DNA of 64,000 bases, taken from assembly GCA_021809755.1 (NCBI GenBank), contig JAJZJZ010000002.1:31731-95730 (forward strand), read 5' to 3'. Below the pieces are notes generated by a model. The model saw nothing but the letters and a program-made list of their open reading frames with translations. It ran no database searches and was not told where the DNA came from. Positions 50,786-61,285 of this stretch are shown here, piece after piece; positions within the stretch are counted from its first letter, which is position 1, and each line of letters begins with the position of its first letter. A program made the translations under genes and the position numbers. Origin of the DNA: Thermoplasmata archaeon. Its GTDB lineage: Archaea; Thermoplasmatota; Thermoplasmata; Thermoplasmatales; Thermoplasmataceae.

Positions 50786-51214
50786 TTGGCAAATGGAGAA
50801 AATGCAGGAACAAAGCTGAAGAACGACAGGGAAAAATTCCGCTGGTCAGACAGTAAGTATAAGAAGAGAATATTACAGCTAAAGAAAAAGAGTGATCCGC
50901 TTGAGGGTGCACCACAGGCAAGGGGAATCGTTATTGAAAAGATTGGTATTGAAGCAAAACAGCCCAATTCAGCCATAAGAAAGTGCGTCAAACTTCAGCT
51001 TATTAAGAATGGAAGGCAAATAACAGCTTTCGCACCAGGAGATGGTGCAATAAATTACATTGATGAACATGATGAAGTTCTCGTTGAAGGAATAAGGGGA
51101 AGACAGGGAAGAAGTAAGGGAGATATCCCAGGAGTAAGGTATAAGGTTGTTCAGGTAAATGGAATCGCATTGAACGAGCTTGTAAGGGGAAGAAAAGAGA
51201 AAACGGTGAGGTAA
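50786..51214 (+). CDS. rps12: 30S ribosomal protein S12
   Basis: [43 protein letters not shown]; non-ATG start. Confidence 0.98.
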   Translation: MANGENAGTKLKNDREKFRWSDSKYKKRILQLKKKSDPLEGAPQARGIVIEKIGIEAKQPNSAIRKCVKLQLIKNGRQITAFAPGDGAINYIDEHDEVLVEGIRGRQGRSKGDIPGVRYKVVQVNGIALNELVRGRKEKTVR

Positions 51215-51215
51215 A

Positions 51216-51779
51216 TTGGATATCAAATTATTTGGGCATTATGAAATTGCTGGCATAGAAATCCATGATCAGGGGCTTTCAAATTATATTAACCTGAATT
51301 CGTATCTGAATTTACATACTGGTGGAAGATTTTCGAACTATTCTGCTGGAAAACGCAATGTCAATACTATAGAAAGATTTCTGAACAAGCTCATGAGAAC
51401 TGAAAACTGGACAGGGAAAAAGTACAGTGCCTATAGGGTCCTGAGAGAATCCTTTGAAATAATCGAGAAAAAGACAAAACTAAACCCAGTTCAGGTGTTC
51501 GTAAATGCCATTGAAAACGCTGCACCAAGGGAAGAGGTTACCAGATTGAAATATGGTGGAATAGCAGTTCCAAAGGCTGTGGATGTTTCCCCGTCTAGAA
51601 GAGTAGACGTAGCATTAAGAAACATAGCATTGGGGGCAACCAACGCTTCTTATAAAAAGAAAAAATCTATTGAGGCATGCCTTGCAGATGAGCTTATACA
51701 GGCATCTAAGAACGACGCAACATCATTCTCCGTGAACAAAAAAGAGGAGATTGAGAGAATAGCGGCTTCAGCAAGATAA
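51216..51779 (+). CDS. rps7: 30S ribosomal protein S7
   Basis: [52 protein letters not shown]. Confidence 0.98.
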   Translation: MDIKLFGHYEIAGIEIHDQGLSNYINLNSYLNLHTGGRFSNYSAGKRNVNTIERFLNKLMRTENWTGKKYSAYRVLRESFEIIEKKTKLNPVQVFVNAIENAAPREEVTRLKYGGIAVPKAVDVSPSRRVDVALRNIALGATNASYKKKKSIEACLADELIQASKNDATSFSVNKKEEIERIAASAR

Positions 51780-51949
51780 TTTTTAAATTATCTTCACTTT
51801 TTACTTTTGAAACATTCATAGGAATATGTTAAATTTATAAAAATAGTCAATAAGAGAAATAGTGGAAGATTGCAGAACAATCTATAACAAATTTTTAAAT
51901 TATGATTAAACTTGACAAATTTTAGCAGTGTAAACCGTTAGGAGGAAAT

Positions 51950-52102
51950 TCACTTAACTTTCTGCAACTTTTTTTCCATTTCCTTCAATTCTTCCTGAAG
52001 TTGCTTATTCATAGGGTTTTTGTGTATTTTCTGCTTTAACTCCTCTATTTTCAATTCTATACTCTTGTTCTTTCTGGTAAGGTCTCTTTTCCCAAGTCCC
52101 AT
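51950..52102 (-). CDS. Small 50-aa charged coiled-coil-like ORF (absent from the ORF track)
   Basis: Reverse-strand translation MGLGKRDLTRKNKSIELKIEELKQKIHKNPMNKQLQEELKEMEKKLQKVK*. Confidence 0.5.
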   Translation of the reverse strand: MGLGKRDLTRKNKSIELKIEELKQKIHKNPMNKQLQEELKEMEKKLQKVK

Positions 52103-52248
52103 AAATATCTAAAATTATATTATAAACACAGATATTATCTTATCTAAACCAGAATAAGTAAATGTGAATAGAGGAATCATATTTTACAAGGCACTTCATT
52201 CTTTCAAGCAAACCTTTAAAACAAACTTGGCTTTCCCTATTGATTTAA

Positions 52249-52863
52249 ATGAGATCAGACAGGAATCTTTCAAACATCAAAACTGAACTCTTAATAGCTA
52301 TGATATTTCTAATCTTAACACTTATTGCATCATTAATCTTCATTATTATTTTCAGTATTTTGGTAATATCAGTATTAGGGAACCCTAATATAAACGGACC
52401 CCCCATCTTTTTTTCAGGTTTTGGTTTTATAGGGCTAGTGTTTTTCATTCCAGCTCTTATTGTCCTATTAAGGGTAAGGGAAATGCAAGATGCTGTTAAT
52501 AACGGAGATATTGAGAAATTAAAATCTCTAAATTCTCTTGCAATAGCAATAATAGCACTTATTCTGACAGGAATCATTCCGGGAATTATGTTATTGATAG
52601 CATACAGTGAAATCAACCAGTTTAATACAGAAACGAGTCAAGTTGATCCTATGGAGAGAATCAATGGCCTTAAGAAAATGCTAGATGAGGGTATAATCGG
52701 ACCCCAAGAATTTGAGTCCAAAAAAGCAACCATACTTAAGACTGCAAACCCGGTGGATAGTAAGATAGAGGATATGAGGAAACTTAAAGAAATGAGAGAT
52801 CAGGGTCTTCTGACAGCAGATGAATATGAAAAAATGAAGAAACAACTTCTATCCAAATATTAA
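52249..52863 (+). CDS. Membrane protein with SHOCT-like C-terminus, tandem paralog A
   Basis: Four TM segments; C-terminal MRKLKEMRDQGLLTADEYEKMKKQLLSKY. Confidence 0.75.
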   Translation: MRSDRNLSNIKTELLIAMIFLILTLIASLIFIIIFSILVISVLGNPNINGPPIFFSGFGFIGLVFFIPALIVLLRVREMQDAVNNGDIEKLKSLNSLAIAIIALILTGIIPGIMLLIAYSEINQFNTETSQVDPMERINGLKKMLDEGIIGPQEFESKKATILKTANPVDSKIEDMRKLKEMRDQGLLTADEYEKMKKQLLSKY

Positions 52864-52985
52864 TTAGCTTTCTTAATTTCATAAAATAAGAATAATATTA
52901 ATAGATCAACGCAATCCATAAGGTATAGGTTAGAATAGTTTAAGAAAGTTTTATAAGAATTAGATCTAATTACCTCCGATTTAAA

Positions 52986-53594
52986 ATGAACGATAAAAGT
53001 AAACCGATCTATTCGAACTTAGGAATTGCAGAAATCTTCCTCTGGATTTCCATCATTCTCTCGGCATTTTTTGCAATATTCTTTTCCATAATGCTTACAT
53101 TGTCATATTATGGTATACGCTCAAGGTTTGAAACAGAAGCAGTACTCATTCTTGGCATAATTGGATTCTTCTTCGTTGGGGCAACCATAGAGACACTTGT
53201 CATCGTTAGAAAAATGAGGGAAGCAATAATGAACAATGATATCGTTACCCTTAAAGCCCTCAATTCAAAGTCAATATCCATCATAGCACTTTTTCTGGGA
53301 GGAATAATACCTGGAATCATTCTTCTTTATTTGCACAAAAGGATCAATGCACTTGAAGAAACTGATTCCAGGATCGATTCAGTGGAGAAGATTGAGGGCC
53401 TTTTACAAATGTATAAAGAAGAGTTAATCTCAAAGGATGAATTTCTCGAAAGAAAAAATGCCATTCTTGGAAACATCGATCCGGTTCAGCTCAATATTGC
53501 TAACTTGAGGCAAATTAAGGAACTTTTTGGTAAAGGCGAAATAAGTCAGGATGAGTACGACGAGCTAAGGAAGAAGGTGCTTTCAAAATATTAA
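52986..53594 (+). CDS. Membrane protein with SHOCT-like C-terminus, tandem paralog B
   Basis: Same layout; C-terminal LRQIKELFGKGEISQDEYDELRKKVLSKY. Confidence 0.75.
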   Translation: MNDKSKPIYSNLGIAEIFLWISIILSAFFAIFFSIMLTLSYYGIRSRFETEAVLILGIIGFFFVGATIETLVIVRKMREAIMNNDIVTLKALNSKSISIIALFLGGIIPGIILLYLHKRINALEETDSRIDSVEKIEGLLQMYKEELISKDEFLERKNAILGNIDPVQLNIANLRQIKELFGKGEISQDEYDELRKKVLSKY

Positions 53595-53794
53595 GGTATT
53601 TTAAAAGTTACTGGTCTCCCATCAATATCATTTTGTTTTGTTGTTAGTGTTCAAGCAGAGGAATAGTCATGGCTCATACGAAGAAGTGAAAAATAGAGAT
53701 ATCCAGCACCATGATCGCATAACGAAACTAAAGGAACGAGGCAGGATTCTCCGAAACATGTTCCTATTATACTTCTCTTTTATATTCTTCTATT

Positions 53795-55726
53795 ATGAAT
53801 GTTAAAGTAAACTCCAGCGAGACTGGAATTATGAAGGTATCCATCGGAGAACCTTTTGAATACCTTAAGACAAATTTTGTTGGCGGCCTTGAGAATGAAA
53901 TTAAATCATTGAGTGAATTTGGCATTGAAGTTGAAATACGTGAAGTTCAGACTGAAATATCAATTCCGCTGGATCCATTAGATCACATATTGGGATTGGG
54001 AGAAAAAGCGTTTCCAGTAGAAAGAAAGAGAACAAAAAGTGTCTTATGGAATAGCGACGCATATGCGTATTCTATGTATTCGGATCCACTATATTGCTCA
54101 ATACCTTTTTTCATAAAAATATCCAATAATGGCGATTATGGTATTTTTATAAATTATCCCGGTAAGCTCATATTTGATTGTGGTATTTCAAGCTACAATA
54201 AAATAAGGATTCAAAGTTCATCTTTAGCATTGGCTTTTTATATCATAGGAGGGAAGACCCCCGAAGAGATTGTGGAAAAATATTCAAGCCTAACAGGTAA
54301 ACCATTTCTTATACCTAAATGGGCGCTGGAACACCAAATATCACGCTATTCATATTACCCGGACAATACCATCATTTCAATGCTGGAAAGATACCGAGAT
54401 GAATTAGGTGTTAATTCTGTAGGTTCTATTTATCTTGATATTGACTATATGGATCATTATAAACTGTTTACAATAGATGAAAAGAAATTCCCGGATATTA
54501 AGGCTTTTTTGAAAAGGGTTCAAGGAATGGGGGTGAAGGTAATTCCTATCATTGATCCGGGAATAAAGGCTGAACAGGGATATGATCAATTTCAGACTGG
54601 AATAGGAAGCTATGTGGAAACTGTGAAGAAGGAAATCTATACCGGTAGCGTATGGCCGGGAAAGTGCGCATTCCCTGACTTTTTTAGTGAAAAGGGAAAA
54701 TCATTCTGGAAGAAAGAAGTGGAGAAGTTCATGGAAAACGGCTTCGATGGAATATGGCTCGATATGAACGAACCTGCTGTTCAGGATGAAAAAACAGGTA
54801 CATTTCCTGAAGATCTCATACATTCTGTGAATGGTAAAGAAATGAAACACAGTGAACTTCACAATGCCTATGCGCTTGCAGAAGCTGAGGCAACATCCTC
54901 TGCTCTTGGAAAAAACAAATTCATATTAAGTAGGGCAGGCTATTCAGGAATACAAAAATACGCCGCAATATGGACTGGTGACGGCACATCATCATCTGAA
55001 AACATGGCACTTCAGATCCCAATACTCACAGGATTGAGCATATCAGGTGTTCCATATGTGGGATGTGACCTTGGAGGTTTCCTAGGATATACAACTCCAG
55101 AAATGCTGCTTAGATTCTACCAAATGGCACTTCTCTTTCCAATATACAGGAATCATAAATCGAATACTGGAAATGATCAGGAACTGTATATTTTTCCAGA
55201 CCACATAAAAGAAAAATTTAGACAAATTCTTGCCTTGCGCCATGCACTTGTTCCATTTCTGCACTGGAAAAGCGTCAAAGCAGTGGAAAGAGGAACGCCA
55301 ATTATCAGGCCACTTGCATTTAATTATCCTGAAATCGAGTCGCTGTTTACCATAAATGATGAATATATGGCTGGAAAAGAGCTTCTTCTTGCTCCAATTG
55401 TAAATGGTAACAATGAAGAACGTTATATCACACTTCCACCCGGGAAATGGTACTCATTTGAACATGCGAAAGTCTACGAAGGGAGTTCAACATTCAATTA
55501 TACTGGGGAATTGCCCCTTTTTCAGAATAAGGACACCTGTATAATTGCCGGAGAAAGGTTGTACATTTTTGGTGAAGTAAATGAAAGGGTATTTTTCAAA
55601 GGAAAGTGGATTAATGTTACCATGGATAATGATTCGGTTTACATTGATGGAAATAAAGCACAGGAAAACGAATATGTAATAATAAACAGGGGTCAAGATG
55701 TTTATTTAAAAGACCTGACTCAATAG
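53795..55726 (+). CDS. Alpha-glucosidase, glycoside hydrolase family 31
   Basis: YLDIDYMDHYKLFTIDEKKFPD; GIWLDMNEPAV; SRAGYSGIQKYAAIWTGD; GVPYVGCDLGGF. Confidence 0.95.
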   Translation: MNVKVNSSETGIMKVSIGEPFEYLKTNFVGGLENEIKSLSEFGIEVEIREVQTEISIPLDPLDHILGLGEKAFPVERKRTKSVLWNSDAYAYSMYSDPLYCSIPFFIKISNNGDYGIFINYPGKLIFDCGISSYNKIRIQSSSLALAFYIIGGKTPEEIVEKYSSLTGKPFLIPKWALEHQISRYSYYPDNTIISMLERYRDELGVNSVGSIYLDIDYMDHYKLFTIDEKKFPDIKAFLKRVQGMGVKVIPIIDPGIKAEQGYDQFQTGIGSYVETVKKEIYTGSVWPGKCAFPDFFSEKGKSFWKKEVEKFMENGFDGIWLDMNEPAVQDEKTGTFPEDLIHSVNGKEMKHSELHNAYALAEAEATSSALGKNKFILSRAGYSGIQKYAAIWTGDGTSSSENMALQIPILTGLSISGVPYVGCDLGGFLGYTTPEMLLRFYQMALLFPIYRNHKSNTGNDQELYIFPDHIKEKFRQILALRHALVPFLHWKSVKAVERGTPIIRPLAFNYPEIESLFTINDEYMAGKELLLAPIVNGNNEERYITLPPGKWYSFEHAKVYEGSSTFNYTGELPLFQNKDTCIIAGERLYIFGEVNERVFFKGKWINVTMDNDSVYIDGNKAQENEYVIINRGQDVYLKDLTQ

Positions 55727-56217
55727 AACTGCAATGCAACTGCAAGTATTGTGATTACTACCATGAGGAGAAGCGTGATATAAGAAAATAGATGTGAGGT
55801 CTTTCTTAATTTTCTCAACCCTTCCATATTGCCCTCCTGTGCCATTTTCATTATTCTTTTTCCATGGTACATATTGTTGGCATACATCAGAAGAACCATG
55901 GCTACCACCACAATTCCCTTTACGAAAAGTATCTGGCCACCCTCTGTGTAAAGGAGCGCGTTTATGAAATTTGGGCCAAGGTACCATGTTGCATTGTATA
56001 AGCCGGTCAATATCAAAATTATGATTGATGCATTGGTGAAAACTGCAAATCTCTTTCCGATTCTTCCCACGATCCGAGTACGCAGCTTTTCATCATCTGT
56101 TATTTTGAAGGATTCCGGATAAACTACCAACCATATGAAAAATGATCCTCCTATGAAAAAGATTGCAGTGAAAATATGTATCCACAGAATGATCAGATCA
56201 ATTAATGTATTTGACAT
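55720..56217 (-). CDS. Four-TM membrane protein (CopD/DUF2269-like)
   Basis: LIILWIHIFTAIFFIGGSFFIWLVVYP; RFAVFTNASIIILILTGLYNA. Confidence 0.65.
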   Translation of the reverse strand: MSNTLIDLIILWIHIFTAIFFIGGSFFIWLVVYPESFKITDDEKLRTRIVGRIGKRFAVFTNASIIILILTGLYNATWYLGPNFINALLYTEGGQILFVKGIVVVAMVLLMYANNMYHGKRIMKMAQEGNMEGLRKLRKTSHLFSYITLLLMVVITILAVALQFY

Positions 56218-56221
56218 TCAA

Positions 56222-56848
56222 TCAGTCCCCATTCTGCTTATCGACACTTCTCTCCCCTTTCATTTGCTCTATGAGTTCAAGAACATCAGTTTTAAAGTGT
56301 TGAAGTCTTTCCTGCCTGTTCTTCTTGGTAAGTATGAACGCTGATTTTACTATTTCCACTATAACCTCTGATACCTGATCTATTGCCTCGTTTAATATTC
56401 TTGAATCTTCCAGATCCGCAAGAATTTCCGGGAAAATGATATCCCTGTTCATAGAGGTAGCCAGCATCTTATTCCTGATGTTTTCTCTGAACTCTCTGAG
56501 GTTTTTCACATAGCTTTTTCCCTTGTCAGTAAGGAAGTAAACCTTTGATTTGCCTTCCTTTTCATGGCGAACCAAATCTTCTGCTTCCAGTGCTTTCAAA
56601 AGAGGTCTTATTGTTCCACCGGAAACGGAAGTTCCATCCCACTTGATCCTTCTGGATAGCTCATAGCCATTCATTGGTTTAAGTGAAAGGATGAAAAGTG
56701 TGCTATCAAAATATTCGCCATAACTCATATATCGATTTCGATAATAGTTTAAGAACATATAAACCATGGTTTTTTCCCCGCGATATATAAAAACAAAAAA
56801 AACAGGAACTGTAAAAGCAATCTGTTCAAGCGCATAATGTTGAAGCAA
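56222..56848 (-). CDS. PadR-family transcriptional regulator
   Basis: LFILSLKPMNGYELSRRIKWDGTSVSGGTIRPLLKALEAEDLVRHEKEGKSKVYFLTDKGKSYV. Confidence 0.85.
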   Translation of the reverse strand: MLQHYALEQIAFTVPVFFVFIYRGEKTMVYMFLNYYRNRYMSYGEYFDSTLFILSLKPMNGYELSRRIKWDGTSVSGGTIRPLLKALEAEDLVRHEKEGKSKVYFLTDKGKSYVKNLREFRENIRNKMLATSMNRDIIFPEILADLEDSRILNEAIDQVSEVIVEIVKSAFILTKKNRQERLQHFKTDVLELIEQMKGERSVDKQNGD

Positions 56849-57019
56849 GGAACTAAAAAAATAGATAAACGAAGAAGGATAAATGGAATATTATCGTGAT
56901 TATTTGTTCAATTACGCGAATTCAAGCAATTTTTCAAGCGTGTTAACAACATATGAATTTTCCGGTAGTGGGTTCACAAGATATGATAATTCCGAGGACC
57001 ACTTCATTAAGTTCAAAGC

Positions 57020-57335
57020 TTCTCTGATCTTTTCTCTAAAACGATTCGTATTGAATTGTGCAAAGCCGCATCAAAAGCTTCCTTCACATAAGAAAACGCT
57101 GGTTTATTCAGGTAAAGTGAGTCAAGAATTCCCTTTTCTATTGAGGCAATGTAAAAGTTTTGAATTTTCTCAAATCCAAAAAATCTTTAACTGTCAACTG
57201 TTCTGAATTCTATTCCGTTGTCTCCAAGATTAATCTCCCTGTGTCTCTTCAAGGATATAACACTGTATGTGTTTATGATCTGCTCAATGACAGAATAATA
57301 TTAAAATGCTGCAAACAGGCTAATATATGATGGAA
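57020..57335 (-). pseudogene. Degenerate C-terminal half of an AbiEi-type antitoxin
   Basis: Reverse strand reads PSYISLFAAF*YYSVIEQIINTYSVISLKRHREINLGDNGIEFRTVDS*RFFGFEKIQNFYIASIEKGILDSLYLNKPAFSYVKEAF, colinear with AbiEi copy 1. Confidence 0.8.
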
Positions 57336-57423
57336 TGTAAACGCCCATTCAAATTTACCCATTTTCGCCCATTGAAAAGTATCCAGAAAAGGCAATTGAA
57401 TATTTACCACTCCATACATTTTC

Positions 57424-58638
57424 ATGCTGGAGATTGTAAATGCGCTAAAAGCGGAGGATTGGCATATGATTAAATCAATGAAAGAACAGGGAATGAGCAT
57501 AAGTGAGATAGCAAGGAGAACTGGTGCAAGCAGGAAAACTGTTAGGAAATACATCGCAATGGAAAAACCTGCGAAATACAGCAGAGGGGGGAGACAGTCC
57601 GTCATTGCCCCTTACACCGATTATGTAAGGAGTAGGATTGACAAATATAACCTCTCTGCTGTCAGGATATATGAAGAGATCAGGGAAAAAGGTTATCCTG
57701 GGTCATACACAACTGTCAAGAGGCTATGCAGGGAACTGCGCAAGGACCGCAGGATACAGGCTGTATACAGGTATGAGACTGAACCTGGAAAACAGTCCCA
57801 GGTCGATTTCGGTGAATTCGGTCACATTGAAATTGATGGAAAGCAAAGAAAACTCTACGCCTTCTCCATGATACTTGGATATTCCAGGATGAGGTATGTG
57901 AAATTCACCACTGACATCTCAACAGAGAATGTCATTAAGATACACCTCAATGCATTTTCATTCTATGGTGGATTCACTGACACGATACTATACGACAACA
58001 TGAAGCAGATCGTCATAGACCGGAAGATAAAGGCATCTGAATCGACATTCAACCAGAAGTTCCTAGATTTTGCAGAGTACTATGGCATAGTCATAAGGTT
58101 ATGCTATCCCTACAGGCCTGAAACAAAGGGGAAGATTTAGAATACAATCAAATATCTGAGGTACAATTTCTTCAATGGAAGGACTTTCACCGATCTCAAT
58201 GATGTAAACATACAGTGCGCAGGGTGGCTGAATAAGGTAAACTCACAGGTACATGGAACAACACATGAAATACCCTTGGAAAGGCTGAAGAAAGAATCAC
58301 TCAATCCGGTATCTGCAGTACCGGCATACATGACAAGGAAGGAGGAGATCCGCAAGGTCTCAAGGGATTGTTATATATCATACAAGGGAAACAGGTATTC
58401 CGTCCCTTGGAAATATTCGGGAAGAGAATGCAGAATAGTTGAGGAATCTTCCATTCTAAAGATAGAGATCGATTCCAGTATTGTTGCCGAACATGGAATT
58501 CTCACAGGAACAGGAAGGACGTCAAGGAAGAAGGAACATTTTGAAGGATTGCTTAAGGCCATAAGGGAAGAGAATTCCGCCATATATGAGCAGAAAGTGG
58601 AAGAGAGGAACCTGAAGACATATGACGGGGTGATCTGA
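57424..58638 (+). pseudogene. istA: istA with an in-frame TAG at 58138-58140
   Basis: Frame is continuous apart from KI*NTIKYLRYNFFNGRTF; the intact copy reads KVERNIGYLRSNFFSGRTF. Confidence 0.9.
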
Positions 58639-59396
58639 TGGATTCATATGAAAGAGTTCATGAGTATCTTTCAAAACTTGGTCTCACAAGAATGGAAAGC
58701 ATCATTGATTCATACCTTGAAGCATCCCATGACAGAGCGGTAATGGACATACTGGATCACCTTCTTTCAGAAGAGCTGAAACATAAGGTCTCAAAGAAGA
58801 CAGAGAACATGCTTAACTGGTCCGGTTTTCCCTTCAGGAAGACGCTGGATGATTTCGATTTCTCATTTCAACCATCCATTGACAGATCTGTCATTGATGA
58901 ACTCATGACCATGAGATATTTACACAACACCGAGAATGTTGTTTTTCTTGGTCCGCCGGGTGTGGGGAAGACACATCTGTCAGTAGCACTGGGAATGAGG
59001 GCAATCATGTCGGATATCCCGGTTTATTATACATCTGCAATGAAACTTATCCAGACACTTAAGAGAGACTATGATCTCAAGAGGCTGGAATACAGGATAA
59101 AGACATATTCAAGGTTCAGGCTCATGATAGTGGACGAGATCGGTTACCTTCCCCTGACCAGAAAGGAATCGAACCTGTTCTTCCAGTTTGTTTCATCAAG
59201 ATATGAGAAGCGTTCCACCATATACACATCCAACAAGTCATTCTCAGAGTGGGGTGAGATATTAGGGGATCAGGTCATTGCGGCAACTGTCCTTGACAGG
59301 ATACTGCACCACTGTGTGGTGGTGAATATAAGGGGAGAATCCTATAGGCTGAAGGACAGAAGAAAGAGTTCTTTACCAACAATGAAAAAGGAGTGA
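58638..59396 (+). CDS. istB: IS21-family helper ATPase IstB
   Basis: FLGPPGVGKTHLSVALGM, LMIVDEIGYLPLTRKESN; intact 252 aa. Confidence 0.95.
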   Translation: MDSYERVHEYLSKLGLTRMESIIDSYLEASHDRAVMDILDHLLSEELKHKVSKKTENMLNWSGFPFRKTLDDFDFSFQPSIDRSVIDELMTMRYLHNTENVVFLGPPGVGKTHLSVALGMRAIMSDIPVYYTSAMKLIQTLKRDYDLKRLEYRIKTYSRFRLMIVDEIGYLPLTRKESNLFFQFVSSRYEKRSTIYTSNKSFSEWGEILGDQVIAATVLDRILHHCVVVNIRGESYRLKDRRKSSLPTMKKE

Positions 59397-59473
59397 TAAA
59401 ATGAAGACAAGTATAAATACAACTGGGGAATTTTACTTGGCCGATTTTGGGTATTTTTCAATGAGCGTTTACA

Positions 59474-59707
59474 TGGAAAAACAACTTGATAAGCAATTTC
59501 ATAGAGGTTAACCACCTTTGATGAATCGATAAAATAAAGTCCACGTTCAATTCTCTTTACTTTCCTGTTTGAAGATAATATCTTTGAAACATATTCTTTT
59601 GGTTTTTTCATCAGGATGACTGTATCGTTTATGGTGAATACATTCTTGCCATGCAACTGTAACTCTTCAAGTATATCCTGAACTTTATTATATACTGTTA
59701 ATGGCAA
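59474..59707 (-). pseudogene. N-terminal half of the interrupted AbiEi-type antitoxin
   Basis: MPLTVYNKVQDILEELQLHGKNVFTINDTVILMKKPKEYVSKILSSNRKVKRIERGLYFIDSSKVVNLYEIAYQVVFP, then IS sequence. Confidence 0.8.
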
Positions 59708-60069
59708 TCGTTAGATCCATTGATAAAGTTAGTATAACATAATACCCACAAATCTGGTGCTACTGTTACAAATGACTGAAACTTAATATGACATAAGCTA
59801 ATTTTCCGTTGAAACTTAAAAATATTGAATGGGATGAATATATTTAAAGGAAATCAAGTATGGAGATCACGTTTGGGAGGAGAAGAAGGCGTTGTATCTG
59901 AACATGAGAACGGGAACTGTGAAAAAAATTGCAGAAAATAGGCTGTGGAAAGATTTTTAAAAAAGACAGCAATCTTCTAGTCATGAAATATTTTAGAGTT
60001 CAGAATTATAATTGGTATACCTTCAACATGAATAAAATATGAAAGGTTCTAAGCTATACAAATACAAAA

Positions 60070-60480
60070 TTATTTAGAGGAAAACTCTACCTTTCCTGCT
60101 ATTGAAATTATTTTATCTATTACTGGTCTTCTCTCCCTTGAATAGCGTAATCCTATATTTCTATTGTCACCAAGTGAAATAGTAGCATAATTGATGAAGT
60201 ATTTAAATAATATCTTCGTAAATAAAAGCGTAAAACTTATTGTATAAATTGCTAAAAGTGGGAGAAAGTACGTGGCTATGTAAATCTGCTTCAAAGATTC
60301 AAACATAAGAGTGGAAAGCAAAATATATACAAATATCAGAAAAATAAGGTATGTGTTACCTCTATATTTATTTAGTTCTTTTAGAGTAACTTTTATGTTA
60401 TCTGCTACGTAAGCTTTACCTTGGATAATAACCTTATTTTCTGATATTTCGACTTCCATTTTTTCCACCTTATGCTGCAC
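60070..60480 (-). CDS. Small membrane protein in an operon with the 60470-61177 ORF
   Basis: 136 aa, TM hairpin; start overlaps the upstream stop by 11 nt; layout resembles 25749-26141. Confidence 0.65.
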   Translation of the reverse strand: MQHKVEKMEVEISENKVIIQGKAYVADNIKVTLKELNKYRGNTYLIFLIFVYILLSTLMFESLKQIYIATYFLPLLAIYTISFTLLFTKILFKYFINYATISLGDNRNIGLRYSRERRPVIDKIISIAGKVEFSSK

Positions 60481-61177
60481 CCAATGCCCCTAAATAGGCA
60501 GCCCCTAAACCCGCTAACGTACTAAGCACTGCGGCACCCAGAGTTATTGACACCCCTGCTTCGGCAGCAGCGTCACTAGCAGCAACCAATGCACTAGCGC
60601 CAGTGTAAAGACCAACCAAAAACCCTGCAACCCAAGCAACTGCTGTTGAACCTACCAAAGCTTGGTGACCAACAGATGCATTGACAAGATCAGCGATTCC
60701 TGTGATTATCCAGCCCATTCCTGTTGCATACATTGCGTTAATCATGGACTGTATAGCATTTCCGTGAGATGGACTCCAGAAAGCGTAGTAGTAATAGACA
60801 TATGCTGATGATGAGCTAATCGAAGAACCAGATTCGAAATAGCTCGTGGCGGTTCCAACCTCGTTCAGCATCAAAGAACCTCCAAATGCCGCATAAAATC
60901 CAAAAAATAGCATTGTTACCAGCAACACACCAATAATCATGCCTATTCGCTTTCGGTTCATTTTCTTGCGTTTGACATCTACTGATCCATCAGTTCCTTG
61001 TGAAATAAGGTAAACGCAATTATCTTCTTGCCTTTTATTTAAGATATTGCTAATACCATATTTCTCCATACCTATGACAAAACTTGTCTCTGTCATATTA
61101 CTCTTTAGTTTATTATAATATATAATACTTTCATTTTGCATAACAGTCAAATCATGGCTGATACAACCATTCTGCAT
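60470..61177 (-). CDS. Putative secreted protein with Gly/Ala-rich hydrophobic C-terminus (bacteriocin-like?)
   Basis: Internal signal/TM MNRKRIGMIIGVLLVTMLFFGFYAAFG, then hydrophobic C-terminal segment ...AAAEAGVSITLGAAVLSTLAGLGAAYLGALGAA. Confidence 0.55.
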   Translation of the reverse strand: MQNGCISHDLTVMQNESIIYYNKLKSNMTETSFVIGMEKYGISNILNKRQEDNCVYLISQGTDGSVDVKRKKMNRKRIGMIIGVLLVTMLFFGFYAAFGGSLMLNEVGTATSYFESGSSISSSSAYVYYYYAFWSPSHGNAIQSMINAMYATGMGWIITGIADLVNASVGHQALVGSTAVAWVAGFLVGLYTGASALVAASDAAAEAGVSITLGAAVLSTLAGLGAAYLGALGAA

Positions 61178-61285
61178 TACGTTTTATTGGAAATGAGAAA
61201 CGAATAAAGATCAGTTGAAAAATAATTCTCATGTGGGGCTTATAGGAAAAGTCTTTTATGTATTCAAAAATTAAGAAGCCATCTG

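Larger units (their letters stand above)
57336..59473 (+). mobile_element. IS21-family element, second type, inserted in an AbiEi gene
   Basis: Ends TGTAAACGCCCATT...AATGAGCGTTTACA; 5-bp direct repeat TGGAA at 57331-57335 and 59474-59478. Confidence 0.93.

Noticed and set aside
56883-57206. 107-aa plus-strand ORF
   Set aside because: Lies antisense to the AbiEi relic; no domain, and the relic explains the sequence better.
57273-57605. Minus-strand ORF spanning the IS left end
   Set aside because: Crosses the IS boundary and runs antisense to istA.
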